In this document: in pieces, positions 23,172-36,546 of the stretch | Layout: each line of letters begins with the position of its first letter | How positions within the stretch are numbered: position 1 is the first letter of the stretch | Notes under the pieces: model-generated | Seen by the model: the letters and a program-made list of their open reading frames with translations, nothing else | What the model was told of the DNA's origin: nothing | The model's database searches: none | Translations under genes and position numbers: made by a program | Assembly (NCBI GenBank): GCA_963576785.1 | Contig: OY756142.1 | Coordinates: 744,001-808,000, forward strand | Length of the DNA: 64,000 nucleotides | Direction: 5' to 3' | DNA from: Chlorophyllum brunneum | Taxonomy: Eukaryota; Basidiomycota; Agaricomycetes; Agaricales; Agaricaceae

Positions 23172-24741
23172 ATGGTCAACGCTACAGATTCCGTCGCAAT
23201 CTTCAGCGAGGGGACCTTCGAGGAGCAGGTGCCAGTAATTTAACTCTGTAATAAGCTCTCAACACTCATCCTAATCTACGCAGATCCTTGAGCTCGTTGA
23301 ATTTGTTGCGAGGAGCCTGCCGGAAGATCTCCGCGCCGGGTATATCTCGTCGTTCAAAGGCGTTCTAAAGACCGAGGAGGATCAAACGCCCCTGGACGAA
23401 GATGAAGAAAGGCAGAGAGCTGTACTTGCGAAACTATTAAGTGGGATCAAAGACTTGGGGGAGGGAAATGATAAGGGTGCGTATTGGCGTGTATGTTGGA
23501 GATAAAAGCTCACTCTGCAACGACAGAAATCGAGGGATTCTTTAACCTCGTTTTTTCACATGTGTCTGCTCTCTGGTCCCCTGGGTCACCAGATATCAAA
23601 GAACACCTATTGAAGCTGTTACGAACCGTTGCATCTTCACCAACAGACAAGACACCCATAAAATATCGCATGTACGATCATCTGGTCACTTGATCTTTCA
23701 ACTAGACCTTACAGAATCCGAATAGTCTTTCCAATCTTTTCAACGCTATTCCCCAAACATCCCCTTTACGCGTTTCCGTATACACCGTGATTCTTAACCT
23801 CGCAACAACCAACGACCAACTTGCTATTCTTCAACTACAGCGTCCAACTGTTGAAAAATGGCTCACGGAGTGGCAAATTAGCCAAGGCGAAAAGGCACTC
23901 TTCCTAAAATCTCTGGTTGATGCATTCACAGCAGCTGGTCAACCGTGCGTCTACTTTCCAACTGAAGTAGGTTAACTTTACTAATTTGATTTCATCATGC
24001 AGAACGATAGCATACGAATATTCACTTTCCTACGTCCGTACACTGCCATCAAATTCACCCAAAGCACAGTCTGCTGCCATCGACCTCATCATAAACGCTC
24101 TCCGCCTCCCAACCCTATTTGACTTCGACCCTCTATTCAAACTTGATTCTGTCGTCGCCCTCAAAGGTCACGAGCTCTTCTCTCTCCTCCGAGTTTTCCT
24201 TGGCGGGGGCCTCCCAGAACTAAAACAGTGGCAAGCGAGTCATGCTGGTGCGGCTGGAAAATACAGTATGCCATTTTATCATTCATTCGTGATGATACTT
24301 AATACTTATCTTCTTGGATGTATAGACCTTGACGACGCTGAATTAGAGCATAAGATGCGCTTGCTTGTACTCGCAACACTAGGATTCAAAAACATTGGCC
24401 AGAACCTCCCGTATGTCAAGATTGCCGAAGTTCTTCAGGTTAACATTTCTGGGGTCGAGAAATGGGTGATCGATGGTAATGTATCCTTCCACTTTCCCGA
24501 TTCCATCTCCAATTAATGGTCTCTTCCAGTCATTCGCGCCGGTCTTCTCTGGGGTAAACTTTCTCAAACAACGCAGAGTCTCTACGTCGTCCGTTCCTCA
24601 GTACGTACGTTCGAAAGAGAACAGTGGGAAGCCCTTGAGAAGCGTATTCTGGCTTGGAAGTCGGGTCTTCAGGGTGTTATGGATGTCGTCAACAACGCGA
24701 AGAGAATGGCTGGACACATTCCACAAGTCCCGGTTACTTAG
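23172..24741 (+). CDS. Eukaryotic translation initiation factor 3 subunit M (eIF3m), PCI domain
   Basis: A cytosolic subunit of the eIF3 complex that binds the 40S ribosome at initiation. The short N-terminus (MVNATDSVAIFSEGTFEEQ) joins over a 60-nt intron to ILELVEFVARSLPEDLRAGY, the usual start of fungal eIF3m. Helical repeats follow (EIEGFFNLVFSHVSALW, SLSNLFNAIP, LATTNDQLAILQLQRPTVEK). The PCI domain includes LVLATLGFKNIGQNLPYVKI and VEKWVIDVIRAGLLWGKLSQ. The end is the standard WEALEKRILAWKSGL region, before the stop at 24741. The start at 23172 is chosen because the reading frame upstream of it has no resemblance to the family. About six introns keep frame. It converges on the UPF0652 gene with only 153 bp between the stops. 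Confidence 0.9.
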
Positions 24742-24894
24742 GCTACAGTATAACATCGTTACGGACCGTCTATATACCTTCTCAGTAGAAAATGGCGTGC
24801 AATTAGTCTATGGATGATCCTATAACCAAGTGATCGTAAGATAGAATGAGTGGTTACCACTCTCCATCGAAACCCACAAAGCCTATTCGAAACA

Positions 24895-27295
24895 TCAGCA
24901 TTGATCCCCCAAAAAAATAAAAATGACTCGTGGCATACCGGTCAACAAAAACACATGGAAATACCTCTTCTTCTCTAACGACGAACACCAGTTCCATGCG
25001 CTCGTAAGCCGTCCGTCGATACAACTCCCCGCGTCAAAGAAATTATCCGCTCCAGAACCATCGAAGCCATGCCTAAAGAAATCACCCAGAATCTCCTTAA
25101 TCAAATTGTCCACCGATCCAAATTCGCCTTCAATATAACTCCTCAGTGGAGGTTTTTCCGCCAGTCCAGGAATTTGGCGCAAAGTGTTGCAGATCGGTAA
25201 GAGGATACGGTAGATTTGGGTGTACTTGTCAATGAATATAAGGGCATTGGGAACATTGTGGTCGCCCATGTGGATGACAGATGAACCGATCCATGTCCCC
25301 ACGGATTTTTGGGCTTTGTGCAGGATGATGTGCATCATACGCGACGTTTTTGGTGCGGCTTGGACTCGATTGAGACCTTGGCCTGTGTCGCGTAGGCGGT
25401 ATGGTACGTTTTCGGAGAGGAGGTCTTGTTCGGCAAGGGACCAAAGGTGAAACATGTCTAGCGCGCGTCGTCAGATATCAGTGAAGAGAAATGAAGGTGT
25501 GTGGGGGGGCGTACCATGTAGAATTTCTCTCCAGAGTGTCAAACTCTGCAGGACATACGCGTACTGTTTATTATGATCATGCGACAACCTTGCGCCGTTC
25601 CTTCCACTCCGAATAGCCAAGCTAGTCTTCTGATCCTTCGCCTGCGTAGGTTGGAAATACTGCTTCAGGTATGCAATCATTTGATCACAAGGATCGCGGT
25701 TTACTCTCAAAAACGCGTGATTGTCACCGATGGAATACAAGCATTGGCGAACCTGTTCCTGCGATAATCCGTTCTTCGCGTATCTTGACGAGAGGGTTTC
25801 TATAGCGCGCTCTTTGGCTTTGATATCCTTTTGGATCTCGCGTCTCGTACGACCTTCGGAATAGATCTCCTTAGTAGCGATGGTGACAAGATCGTCTCGG
25901 AGTAGGTCGACGGCATCGTTTTTCTCCAAGATGACATGCACAGTTTTGATAGGGCGGACGCAAGAGAAGTTGAGGAGGTCTTTCACGTCTGGTGTTTGAC
26001 TATCCTAAGAACGCCGTCAGCTATCACAAAATTCACCGAGAAAATGTTAGGGAAACTCACCTGGAGCAGATAGATCAATTTGCCATATGTTGTCCTCATC
26101 TTCTCAGGGTTCATGATCTTATGTCTCCTCCCCAACTCAAAGATCTGTTGATAAAACTCCGAATTGGACTCAAAATCCCGATCCTGGAATAACTCCTGAC
26201 CCTGCTTATAATCTGCTGCAAGCACCAGCCCAGACATGATCGCACACAACTCCCGAATCTGATGCACGATCCGCTTGGCCCTCGACAGCCCAAAGCCGAT
26301 CGTATCAATTTTGTCAGTATATTCCGATACAGATAAAGCGGCTTCCAGTAGACGAAGGTACTTGCGTTCGCTAAGGGTGAGACGGAGTGGAATATATTTG
26401 GCGCGGTCGACGAACCATTCGCCGACTTTGGCGCCGATGGCTGGTTGGGCGGTGGTGTTGCCAGGGACCTTTTGCCAGCTTTCGCTGATTTCGTCTAGTT
26501 CGCCTTCGGCATCCTCGTCCTCGTCCTCCCCGTCCACTTTCATCTTATGAGAGAGATATTGAGTTATCTTTTTCACAAAAGAACTAGCCACAGTAAATAC
26601 CGAGTTGTCGTCCACATCGTCGGGACTGGTACTGGCAGTAGTGGAGGGAGTAGCGGTACCCGATGCCGTGGTGCTAGCGTTGGCAGTGGTGCCGTTGGGT
26701 TTACTGGATCCAAGAGGGGGTAACGGGACGGGAGTATGGGAGAGGGCAGAGGCTTCGAAACGGGGAACAGCGCTTCCATTGTTTGCTTTAGCTTTTTTAT
26801 ATTGTTTTGTGGAGGTTTCATCGAGTGGTCTTACGGCGTGGCGTTTTCTTGAGCCTTTGCGGTGTTGTGCGGCGAAGCAGACTTCGCAGTAGGCGTCCGA
26901 ACATGTTTCGCAGAGGACTTGTGCGGGTTGGTCTATAGTGCCATGTTATCATCAGTAGAAAGTGAATGTCGATTCGAGCCGTTTTGGGCATGATTTGTGT
27001 TATGGCAGGGCAGTGGGGCAATAGAAATTAGGGCTGGCGTCAGAGAGGTCTGGGTTCGGAGATAGATGAAATGCAGGGCACCTTCGCACTCAATGCAGTA
27101 CCCTTCCACAGGAGGCTTTTCCGTATCTTCCTCGTCCCACCCTTGTGGGAGTGCACTAGCCACATCACCAGTCAATGCCGGGTGCTCGATTGCCTCGTGG
27201 TTATCACTAAGGATGTTCTCGAGGGAAAAGGTTGCATAACCATTGGCTGTGCCCTCACAGCCCAGGTCTACGTGGTTGGGCTGGGAGTCTGCCAT
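24895..27295 (-). CDS. UPF0652 (DUF2009) protein with N-terminal B-box zinc finger
   Basis: A conserved eukaryotic protein of unknown function. The N-terminus begins MADSQPNHVDLGCEG and carries a B-box-like zinc site: GYCIECEDQPAQVLCETC followed by CEVCFAAQHRKGSRKRH. A Ser/Thr-rich linker leads to the DUF2009 region. Its hallmarks are WFVDRAKYIPLRLTLSERKY, LRLLEAALSVSEYTDKI, EFYQQIFELGRRHKIMNPEK and RTTYGKLIYLLQDSQ. The C-terminal third has VNRDPCDQMIAYLKQYFQP, DHNKQYAYVLQSLTLWREIL, MGDHNVPNALIFIDKYTQI and TGMPRVIFIFLGDQC at the end. About five introns were seen and the frame is intact. The B-box hints at a protein-protein or ubiquitin-linked role, but that is only inference. Confidence 0.85.
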
Positions 27296-27533
27296 GAGAG
27301 TTGGGTGGAAAGCTGGTTGAACGCGTGCACGTGGAAGGTGGCAGGTTTAATTTATATAAACTGTGGTCAATTTACGACCCTCACAAAATTTACCTGGTGT
27401 ACTCGGCAGAAATGAAGTTCTATCATTTAGGTCCCCCATAAGCTACGATAAAATATTATACAGAACATGCTCAAATGCAGGCACCCAAAGACACCAAGAA
27501 AATGTACGAACGTATGATGCAGCGTCATTACAT

Positions 27534-29124
27534 TCAGTAAGTTCCAACCTCACGATTACTGTCGTTTGTCTGCCAAACGCTATCGACAGTCCGTTTCTTA
27601 TCTTCTAATCTCCGCCCCGTCCATTCCTCCTCTCCAACACGGATCGCCCAATCATCCTCATCGTCCCATGAATCCGCCCACTCGGTGACTTCAGGTTGTT
27701 TGCTTGGTTGTTGCGCAACACCAGGAGGTTGTGTTTCAACGACCGATTGCGTCCGTGCCTTCTGTATAGATACCACTACTGACGACGCGGATATTTGTGG
27801 CGAGTTGATGGCTGGTTGCCGAAGGGGTTGAATTTGTAACGGAGCAGGGGGCCCGCGGCGTTTCTTTTTCATCAGGTTCTTCGCGGACTTGATCACCTTG
27901 GAGTGGCCTGTGGGTGATGACTCGGGGGAACTATTGGATAGATTTGGTGGGTATGAATGTTCGTCGCGAAGTGCAGAGCTACTCGAGCCAGCGGCAGACT
28001 TGATTTCGTCAGGGGTAGTGATACCGGTTGAGAACGATTTGTCTCGCGAAAGTCGATATGATTCTGTGGATGATCGGGAGTACCGATCACCCCGCTGGTT
28101 TTCGATGTCTCTAGGTTTGTACGCATCGTCGTCTTCGTCTTCGGGGGCATTGAAGAGTGGCTCGCGGTGTTCATCATCATCGGGATTCGGGGAAACGGTG
28201 TTTGACGCTTTGACTATGGAGTCGATTAACCAGAACTGAACAATGTTCATGATGATGGGAAACAAGCCCATAGTGCTGATAAGATAAGTCAGGATGGTCA
28301 ACAATGTACGCACAACCATTAACATACAAGATGACCTGGATAGCATCGCCATCTTCTGACCATGTCCAACTAAGGATCCACTCCCCAACCCTGAAAATAC
28401 CAGGGAAGAGCACGAGAAGCCCAACAACCAGTAATTTCATGGTGGTTAGGGAAAGGACATAAATAGCCGCCTGACGCACCCAGTACTTCACCGAAGGCGG
28501 GGATCCATAAACACCCGACTCAAAGCCCTTGAGTTTGAGCCTTTCAGAGAAAAGGTATGTGAATAGGTGTAGGATGAGGTAGATAAGAGCAACGCCTGCG
28601 TGTTAGGCAAGTAGGTAATACGCCAGTTTGAGATTCAACCGACACAACGACGTACCAGCAGTGGTGTCGATCAAAATATTCAGGAAGTAAAACACACAAG
28701 CATTTCCTTCCGTGTGAACCGAACTTATGTCCGACACGAAGACATTAACACCATGTACGAACATCTGGCCAATGACCTGCTTCGAAACGTCGAAAAGCCT
28801 GCGGAGCACAACGCCCCACATCAAAAGCCACAGTCAGTCTGTGCGAGTCCAACAAGGAACCCAAAAACAAGGCGCACCATGTCCTCCACGGTCTTTTTGG
28901 CGTTTCTCTATGTCGCTTATACACCAGCGACAGAATAACAAGGACACCCATCAGTCCCTGGACGATCTACACGGTGATATTAGTCTGGCAGTCTCGCTTG
29001 CAACAACGTAATTGCAGAGGAAAATAATCACAAGGGCTGTGGGGCCAAGCAGTCGGCATGAGCGGTTGTCAACGTCAGGAATGGTGCCGAGAAAGCCTCC
29101 TGGAGAATCATCAGTGTCGGCCAT
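27534..29124 (-). CDS. STIMATE / YPL162C-type vacuolar or ER membrane protein
   Basis: A multi-pass membrane protein of the STIMATE family (vertebrate TMEM110, yeast YPL162C), linked in animals to ER-plasma membrane junctions. The exons give MADTDDSPGGFLGTIPDVDN, then CRLLGPTALIVQGLMGVL in the first helix. RPWRTWLFDVSKQVIGQ follows, then the helix NACVFYFLNILIDTTAG. The family signature GSPPSVKYWVRQAAIYVLSL is followed by TTMKLLVVGLLVLFPGIF. The last helix is VMGLFPIIMNIVQFWLIDSI. After it comes a roughly 200-residue charged, Ser-rich cytosolic tail. An in-frame ATG 45 nt further upstream (29169) is possible. It diverges from SEC18, with 141 bp between the two ATGs. Confidence 0.82.
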
Positions 29125-29265
29125 GGGATAGTAGTTGGAGAGAGCTGGAGAGCAAGTGCCTAGGGTCAATCATAACGTCTGTTTGGATTACGTAAGCTGA
29201 TCGAGAATACTGCAGTCGATCACCGAAGCTGTACGCATCTCATTTCTACTCAGCCCACTATCACC
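29125..29265. promoter_or_regulatory. Bidirectional promoter, STIMATE-like gene and SEC18
   Basis: Only 141 bp separate the start codons of two genes on opposite strands, so the core promoters must share this stretch. No clear TATA box is seen, as is common for housekeeping genes. Confidence 0.5.
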
Positions 29266-32248
<2,983 letters not shown>

Positions 32249-32527
32249 ATCCCCTTTTTGCTTTAGAGTACATAGAGGCATTGCCTTGTAGAATAATGTA
32301 GGATTACTGTTGACCGAAATAGTGCGGCCGAGGCGGTGAACGCTGACGCGAAACACACACCCCATCATACGGTTGTTCCCGTTTTGGGCCGTCTGGTCAT
32401 CTGAGAGTCCCCTCACTTGGTTCTTCCACCCGGACACGACACCTTCGACTTGCTCAGCTCTTTGCTTTCCTGAACTAGCTTCACTGCTGCCATTGGTATT
32501 GATTGACTATAGAGCGTTTCAAAAACA

Positions 32528-33727
32528 ATGTCAACAGATCTCTCTGCCGGTGATCCTCGTCCCCCAAACGTCCCCCAACCTTCCAGGTCAGCGTCCCAGA
32601 CAAAACCAAAAGGAATTCTCAAGAATGCACCACACTATGGGACAAATACACCGAACAACAACAATGCGCAGTGAGTCTGTCGTCAAGGTGTGGATTATCT
32701 TGTGCTGATGAGAACCGCTCCATCACATCTCCTCAACAACCAAATCCCTACTTTTTGGGTTGCTTTGTTGTCGTGGTTATGCCGGGGTGATTGCGAATAT
32801 TTAGCAGTTTACAATGGGACGAAGAGAACCTTGCGTTGACGGAGATTCAGAAAGATAGCTTGATGAAGATTACAGAACCCAAGACACCTTTTGTGAGGTA
32901 CAATGCGGAGACTGATACCGTCGAAGGCGGTAAGTGATGGTACACGATATTCTTAAATACCACTCCCAACTCACGTTTGTGTTTTCTCGACAGATATTCC
33001 AGATTTGAATCTAGGAAGTCACTACACTTATTCGGAATCGCCACCACATTCTCCTACGCAAACCATCTCGTCTACAGGGGCAGATACTTCTGGACCATCG
33101 TCCCGGCGTACGTCAATTTCTAGCGTTGGGTTTTCTAATGTTAGTGGTGGGAGTGGTGGTGGAGGTGGTGTAGGAACTTCTGGATCAATTTCTGGAGGGA
33201 GTTTGAAGTCTGCGGGGAGTGGGGCGTCGAGCAGGAGTACGAGTTTTAACTTACCTGATGAGGCTAGGAGGGGAATTAGAGATACTGATGGTGAGAGAGG
33301 GGAAGAGATTGAAGAAGATGAGGAGATGGATGAGGAAGGTATAGTTTTCTCCTTTACTCGTGATATTGTTTCTTGAGTTGACTTGGTTTAGCTGCTGCGA
33401 AACATGCGGCATTTCTCAGAGCTAGAGGAAGACATTACTCGAACGAGGCTGAAGCCATGAAGGTAGTTGGTCGCTTCCCTTGCCATGATGTGACTTTGAC
33501 GTTTGATTGAATCGGTTTAGCGTGCGGCGCAACTTATGGATGAAGAGGATGAGGATGAAGATGCGCAAGGTGACGCCAAGAACCTTGGGGAAGATGGCGA
33601 AGAGGGGTCGGAGGGGTACAGTGCAGAAGGCACCGTTCCTCCGCCCGTCCCGCCACTCCCCGCGGGATTGAACTCTGGAACTAGGGCTCCAAAGGTTAAT
33701 GGGATTGGACATTCTGGTGGTGCCTAG
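32528..33727 (+). CDS. GLC8: Protein phosphatase 1 regulator, inhibitor-2 family (Glc8)
   Basis: A small, mostly disordered PP1 regulator. In yeast Glc8 activates PP1 after phosphorylation; in animals inhibitor-2 inhibits it. The three PP1-contacting parts are visible: the KGILKN box near residue 32, then [14 protein letters not shown] with the [16 protein letters not shown] motif (Thr of the PXTP-like site), and the helical [20 protein letters not shown] box with the HYS metal-site His. Between them lies a Gly/Ser-rich linker, and an acidic segment ([13 protein letters not shown]) follows. Five exons keep frame. The start [10 protein letters not shown] at 32528 is the first ATG in this frame. 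The gene is on the same strand as SEC18 and MTD1. Confidence 0.88.
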
Positions 33728-34008
33728 CAGAACACTTGTGCCGCTCGGATACGATGAGTGAAGAGCCCACCGTTTTTCGTATTGTATAATATCTTCCCGA
33801 GTTACCGTGTATGTTTCTTTTCCCTATCTTTTGTTTTTGATTGGTCCGTTCAATGGATGCGTGTTTTATTTTACCGAAATACTTGGATGTACTTATGAGC
33901 GCTGTCAAGTACCCCCTAAATGTCCGAGATTGTGATAAGATCAGCTTTTGTACTAAATTAGCAAACATCAAAAAATTTGTATTGCTCTCGACTTGCATCC
34001 CAACTCAA

Positions 34009-35350
34009 ATGGCAGAGAACACCACAGGCAAAGGTCTTCTTCTCAAAGCCGACACAATAGCTCATCAATTCCATACCGAAGTCAAAACATCACTCTCAAC
34101 CTATCAAAAAAAACCAAAACTCGTGGGCATACTCGCCACATCGTCTTTACCAAGTAAAAATTATGCGGAATTTACGAAGAGGCAGTGTGAGGAGTTGGGA
34201 TTTGAGTTTGTGTTGAGGAAGAGTGGTGCTGCGTTGAATAATGATGATGGTGGTGGTGGTGTGGTGTTGGGTGAAGGTGAGGGAGTGGAGGAAGTGATTA
34301 TTGAAGCTAATGAGGATGAGAGTGTTGATGGGATTATGGTTTATTTTCCGATTTTTGGAGCACAGCAGGTGAGTGAATGGGTCTTATGAGGATCTTTTTC
34401 TTTTTTGACTGGGGGTTGTAGGATTATTATTTGCAGCAGGTACGTCGCTATTGGGATATAGTCGCTTCGAGTTTATTCAATTTCTTTTGTAGATTGTATC
34501 CCCGTTAAAAGACGTCGAAGGTCTACACTTCAAATTCCACTACAACCTCTACCACAAGTACATTCCTTCCACCCTTTTGTTTGTCTCCAACACTCATCCT
34601 TTTGTAGTATTCGCTTCCTAGATCCTAAAGCTCTAACCTCTGCACAATCAAGCGAAACGACTCTCAACACAATATCAACAGGAACAGACAACGACATTCC
34701 ACCACCTGGAATGGTGAAATCGATTATTCCATGTACACCATTGGCAATAGTCAAGTGTTTGGAGTATGTTGGTGTGTATAATAAGATTTTGCCATATGGT
34801 GATAGAGCGTATGGGAAGACTGTTACTGTTATTAATCGGTGAGTTTTTGCTCTTTTGGTGTGGGGGGCTGTTCGTTGACGAGTGTGGTAGGTCGGAGGTT
34901 GTTGGAAGACCTTTGGCTGCGTTGTTGGCTAATGATGGAGCGAGGGTTTTGTCTGTTGATATTGATTCTATTCAGGTTGGTGGTGAAAAAGATTTTCTTG
35001 CTGGGGGTGGAGTTAGTAATTGCATACAGGAATATACGAAACGTCCGCGTGCTCCTGAAAACGAGCAAAAGTCACGATATCACCCTAGACATGTCGTACA
35101 CCCAAGTACACTTGGTCTGGAAGAATGCTTGGCAATCTCGGACGTGGTGGTTTCGGCCGTACCAAACGCGAGTTACAAAGTGAAGACGGAATGGTTGAAG
35201 GACGGGTGTGTTTGTTTGAATGTTGCTGCAGAAAAGAATTTCGAAAAGGACGTGAGGGATAAAGCGTCGATTTATGTTCCTGCAGTTGGCAAGGTGACGA
35301 TTTTGATGTTGCTGAGGAATTTGTTGAGGCTGCAGGAATATAGGAAGTGA
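34009..35350 (+). CDS. MTD1: Methylenetetrahydrofolate dehydrogenase (NAD+), monofunctional
   Basis: It oxidises 5,10-methylene-THF to 5,10-methenyl-THF in the cytosol, feeding one-carbon units to purine synthesis. The catalytic domain has KLVGILATS and the active-site stretch SKNYAEFTKRQCEELGFEF. The residue four after the Tyr is Thr, where bifunctional enzymes have the Lys needed for cyclohydrolase activity; this fits the monofunctional yeast Mtd1 type. DGIMVYFPIFG, VSPLKDVEGLHFKFHYNLY and MVKSIIPCTPLAIVKCLEY follow. The Rossmann part has TVTVINRSEVVGRPLAALL and VVVSAVPNASYKVKTEWLKD. It ends PAVGKVTILMLLRNLLRL. About five introns, including one after SVDIDSIQ. A Gly/Val-rich insertion near residue 75 is unusual. 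Confidence 0.92.
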
Positions 35351-35552
35351 AAGGAGGACGAGGTAGATGTGGATCTGTAAGCTGCGGAAAAATAGACCCA
35401 CTTGGTTAGATTATGTGGGCGATTCAGGAGATATGCATTGAAAGTAATTAATGATGTACAATGCAATTTGGACGACCCTTTGCAAGTGTGAGTGGAGAAA
35501 GCAAGATTGTAGAATAACAAGGGTGGGTGGTGATTGATTGATTAGGTGTTAA

Positions 35553-36442
35553 TTACTTGTTGAAATTAGCTTCTGCCAGGAGAGTGGGAGGACGGTTGGG
35601 GTCGAGTATAGGGGTTGATGAACCTGAGGATGGGAAACTTGCGGAGACAGGAGTGGCTAGGCCTGATTCGTGTGTCATGAAGCGTACCCGTTGTCGGTGA
35701 AACTGTGGTGTGGTGTCATGGAAATAAGAGGAGACGGTGGAGATGGGAGACGTACCTGAGGGAGCTTTGGTATTAAGACAAAGATGAGGGTGGTGAGGTT
35801 TATGGCGAAAAACCATGGGTTATAATGGGTGTAGTGGGTGGAAGCCAAGAAGCTGAAAAGAAAAGTTGGAGGGTGGGATATAAATATTTTTGGGAGAAAA
35901 GCGCACAGTCCTATGGGGAGACAGAAGAGCCATTTCTTTGAAGGGGTGTACTGTGCACCGTCGTCGATTTGTTCCCAGAGGGTGAGGTCGTCGTATGCAC
36001 CACCATGGAGATCGCTGCCGAAAGGGATTCCGGTGACGCCGTGGAACATGATGTATGAGAGCTGGGGCAGAAAGTTGGTGGGGATGCTGGGAGAGAGAGA
36101 AGGGAGACACACGGTGAGATAGAGGAGGTTGACGAGAGTCCAGCTGATTTCCTGAGTCATGCCTGGCATTGTGTCTATGACTATTTTGCCAGAGATGATG
36201 AGGACGACGTGGATGAGCCATGCACCTGGGGAGGATTAGCACGGAGCAGAGGAGGGAAAGAGCGGAGTACCCTTTGCATTTACCCAGTCAGCGTTGATGT
36301 TGAGGTAGGCGTTGCGGTCTAGGGCGTCTTCAACGGAGCGGTCCCTGACCTCCTCGACCTTGACGATGGAGCCACTGCGGGCACGGGCCCTGATGGGATG
36401 TGGACTGGGGGCGAGGTCGAGCGGGGGAAGCGTGAGGGACAT
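35553..36442 (-). CDS. ORM1: ORMDL-family regulator of sphingolipid synthesis (Orm)
   Basis: An ER membrane protein that binds and restrains serine palmitoyltransferase. It begins MSLTLPPLDLAPSP with a short cytosolic N-terminus. The family core follows: RNAYLNINADWVNAKGAWLI, IDTMPGMTQEISWTLVNLLY, YIMFHGVTGIPFGSDLHGGA, then YDDLTLWEQIDDGAQYTPSK and STHYTHYNPWFFAINLTTLI. Four hydrophobic segments match the family topology. Phosphorylatable Ser residues in the N-terminus (RARSGSIVKVEE) resemble the yeast Orm regulatory sites. The tail after VLIPKLPQ is longer than in yeast and rich in Ser and Pro. About four introns. It diverges from the virilizer-like gene with 104 bp between ATGs. Confidence 0.92.
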
Positions 36443-36546
36443 TCGAGAGCCAGGAGGACAAGGTCGCTGCTTGGCAAGTCCTGAGCACAGCCTGCTCGGC
36501 TTCTCCCGGACGAGTGTGCTGCTGGCTGGTATGGGGGATGGCGGGC
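36443..36546. promoter_or_regulatory. Bidirectional promoter, ORM and virilizer-like gene
   Basis: 104 bp lie between the start codons of two diverging genes, leaving room for only one short shared promoter. No TATA box is seen. Confidence 0.45.
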
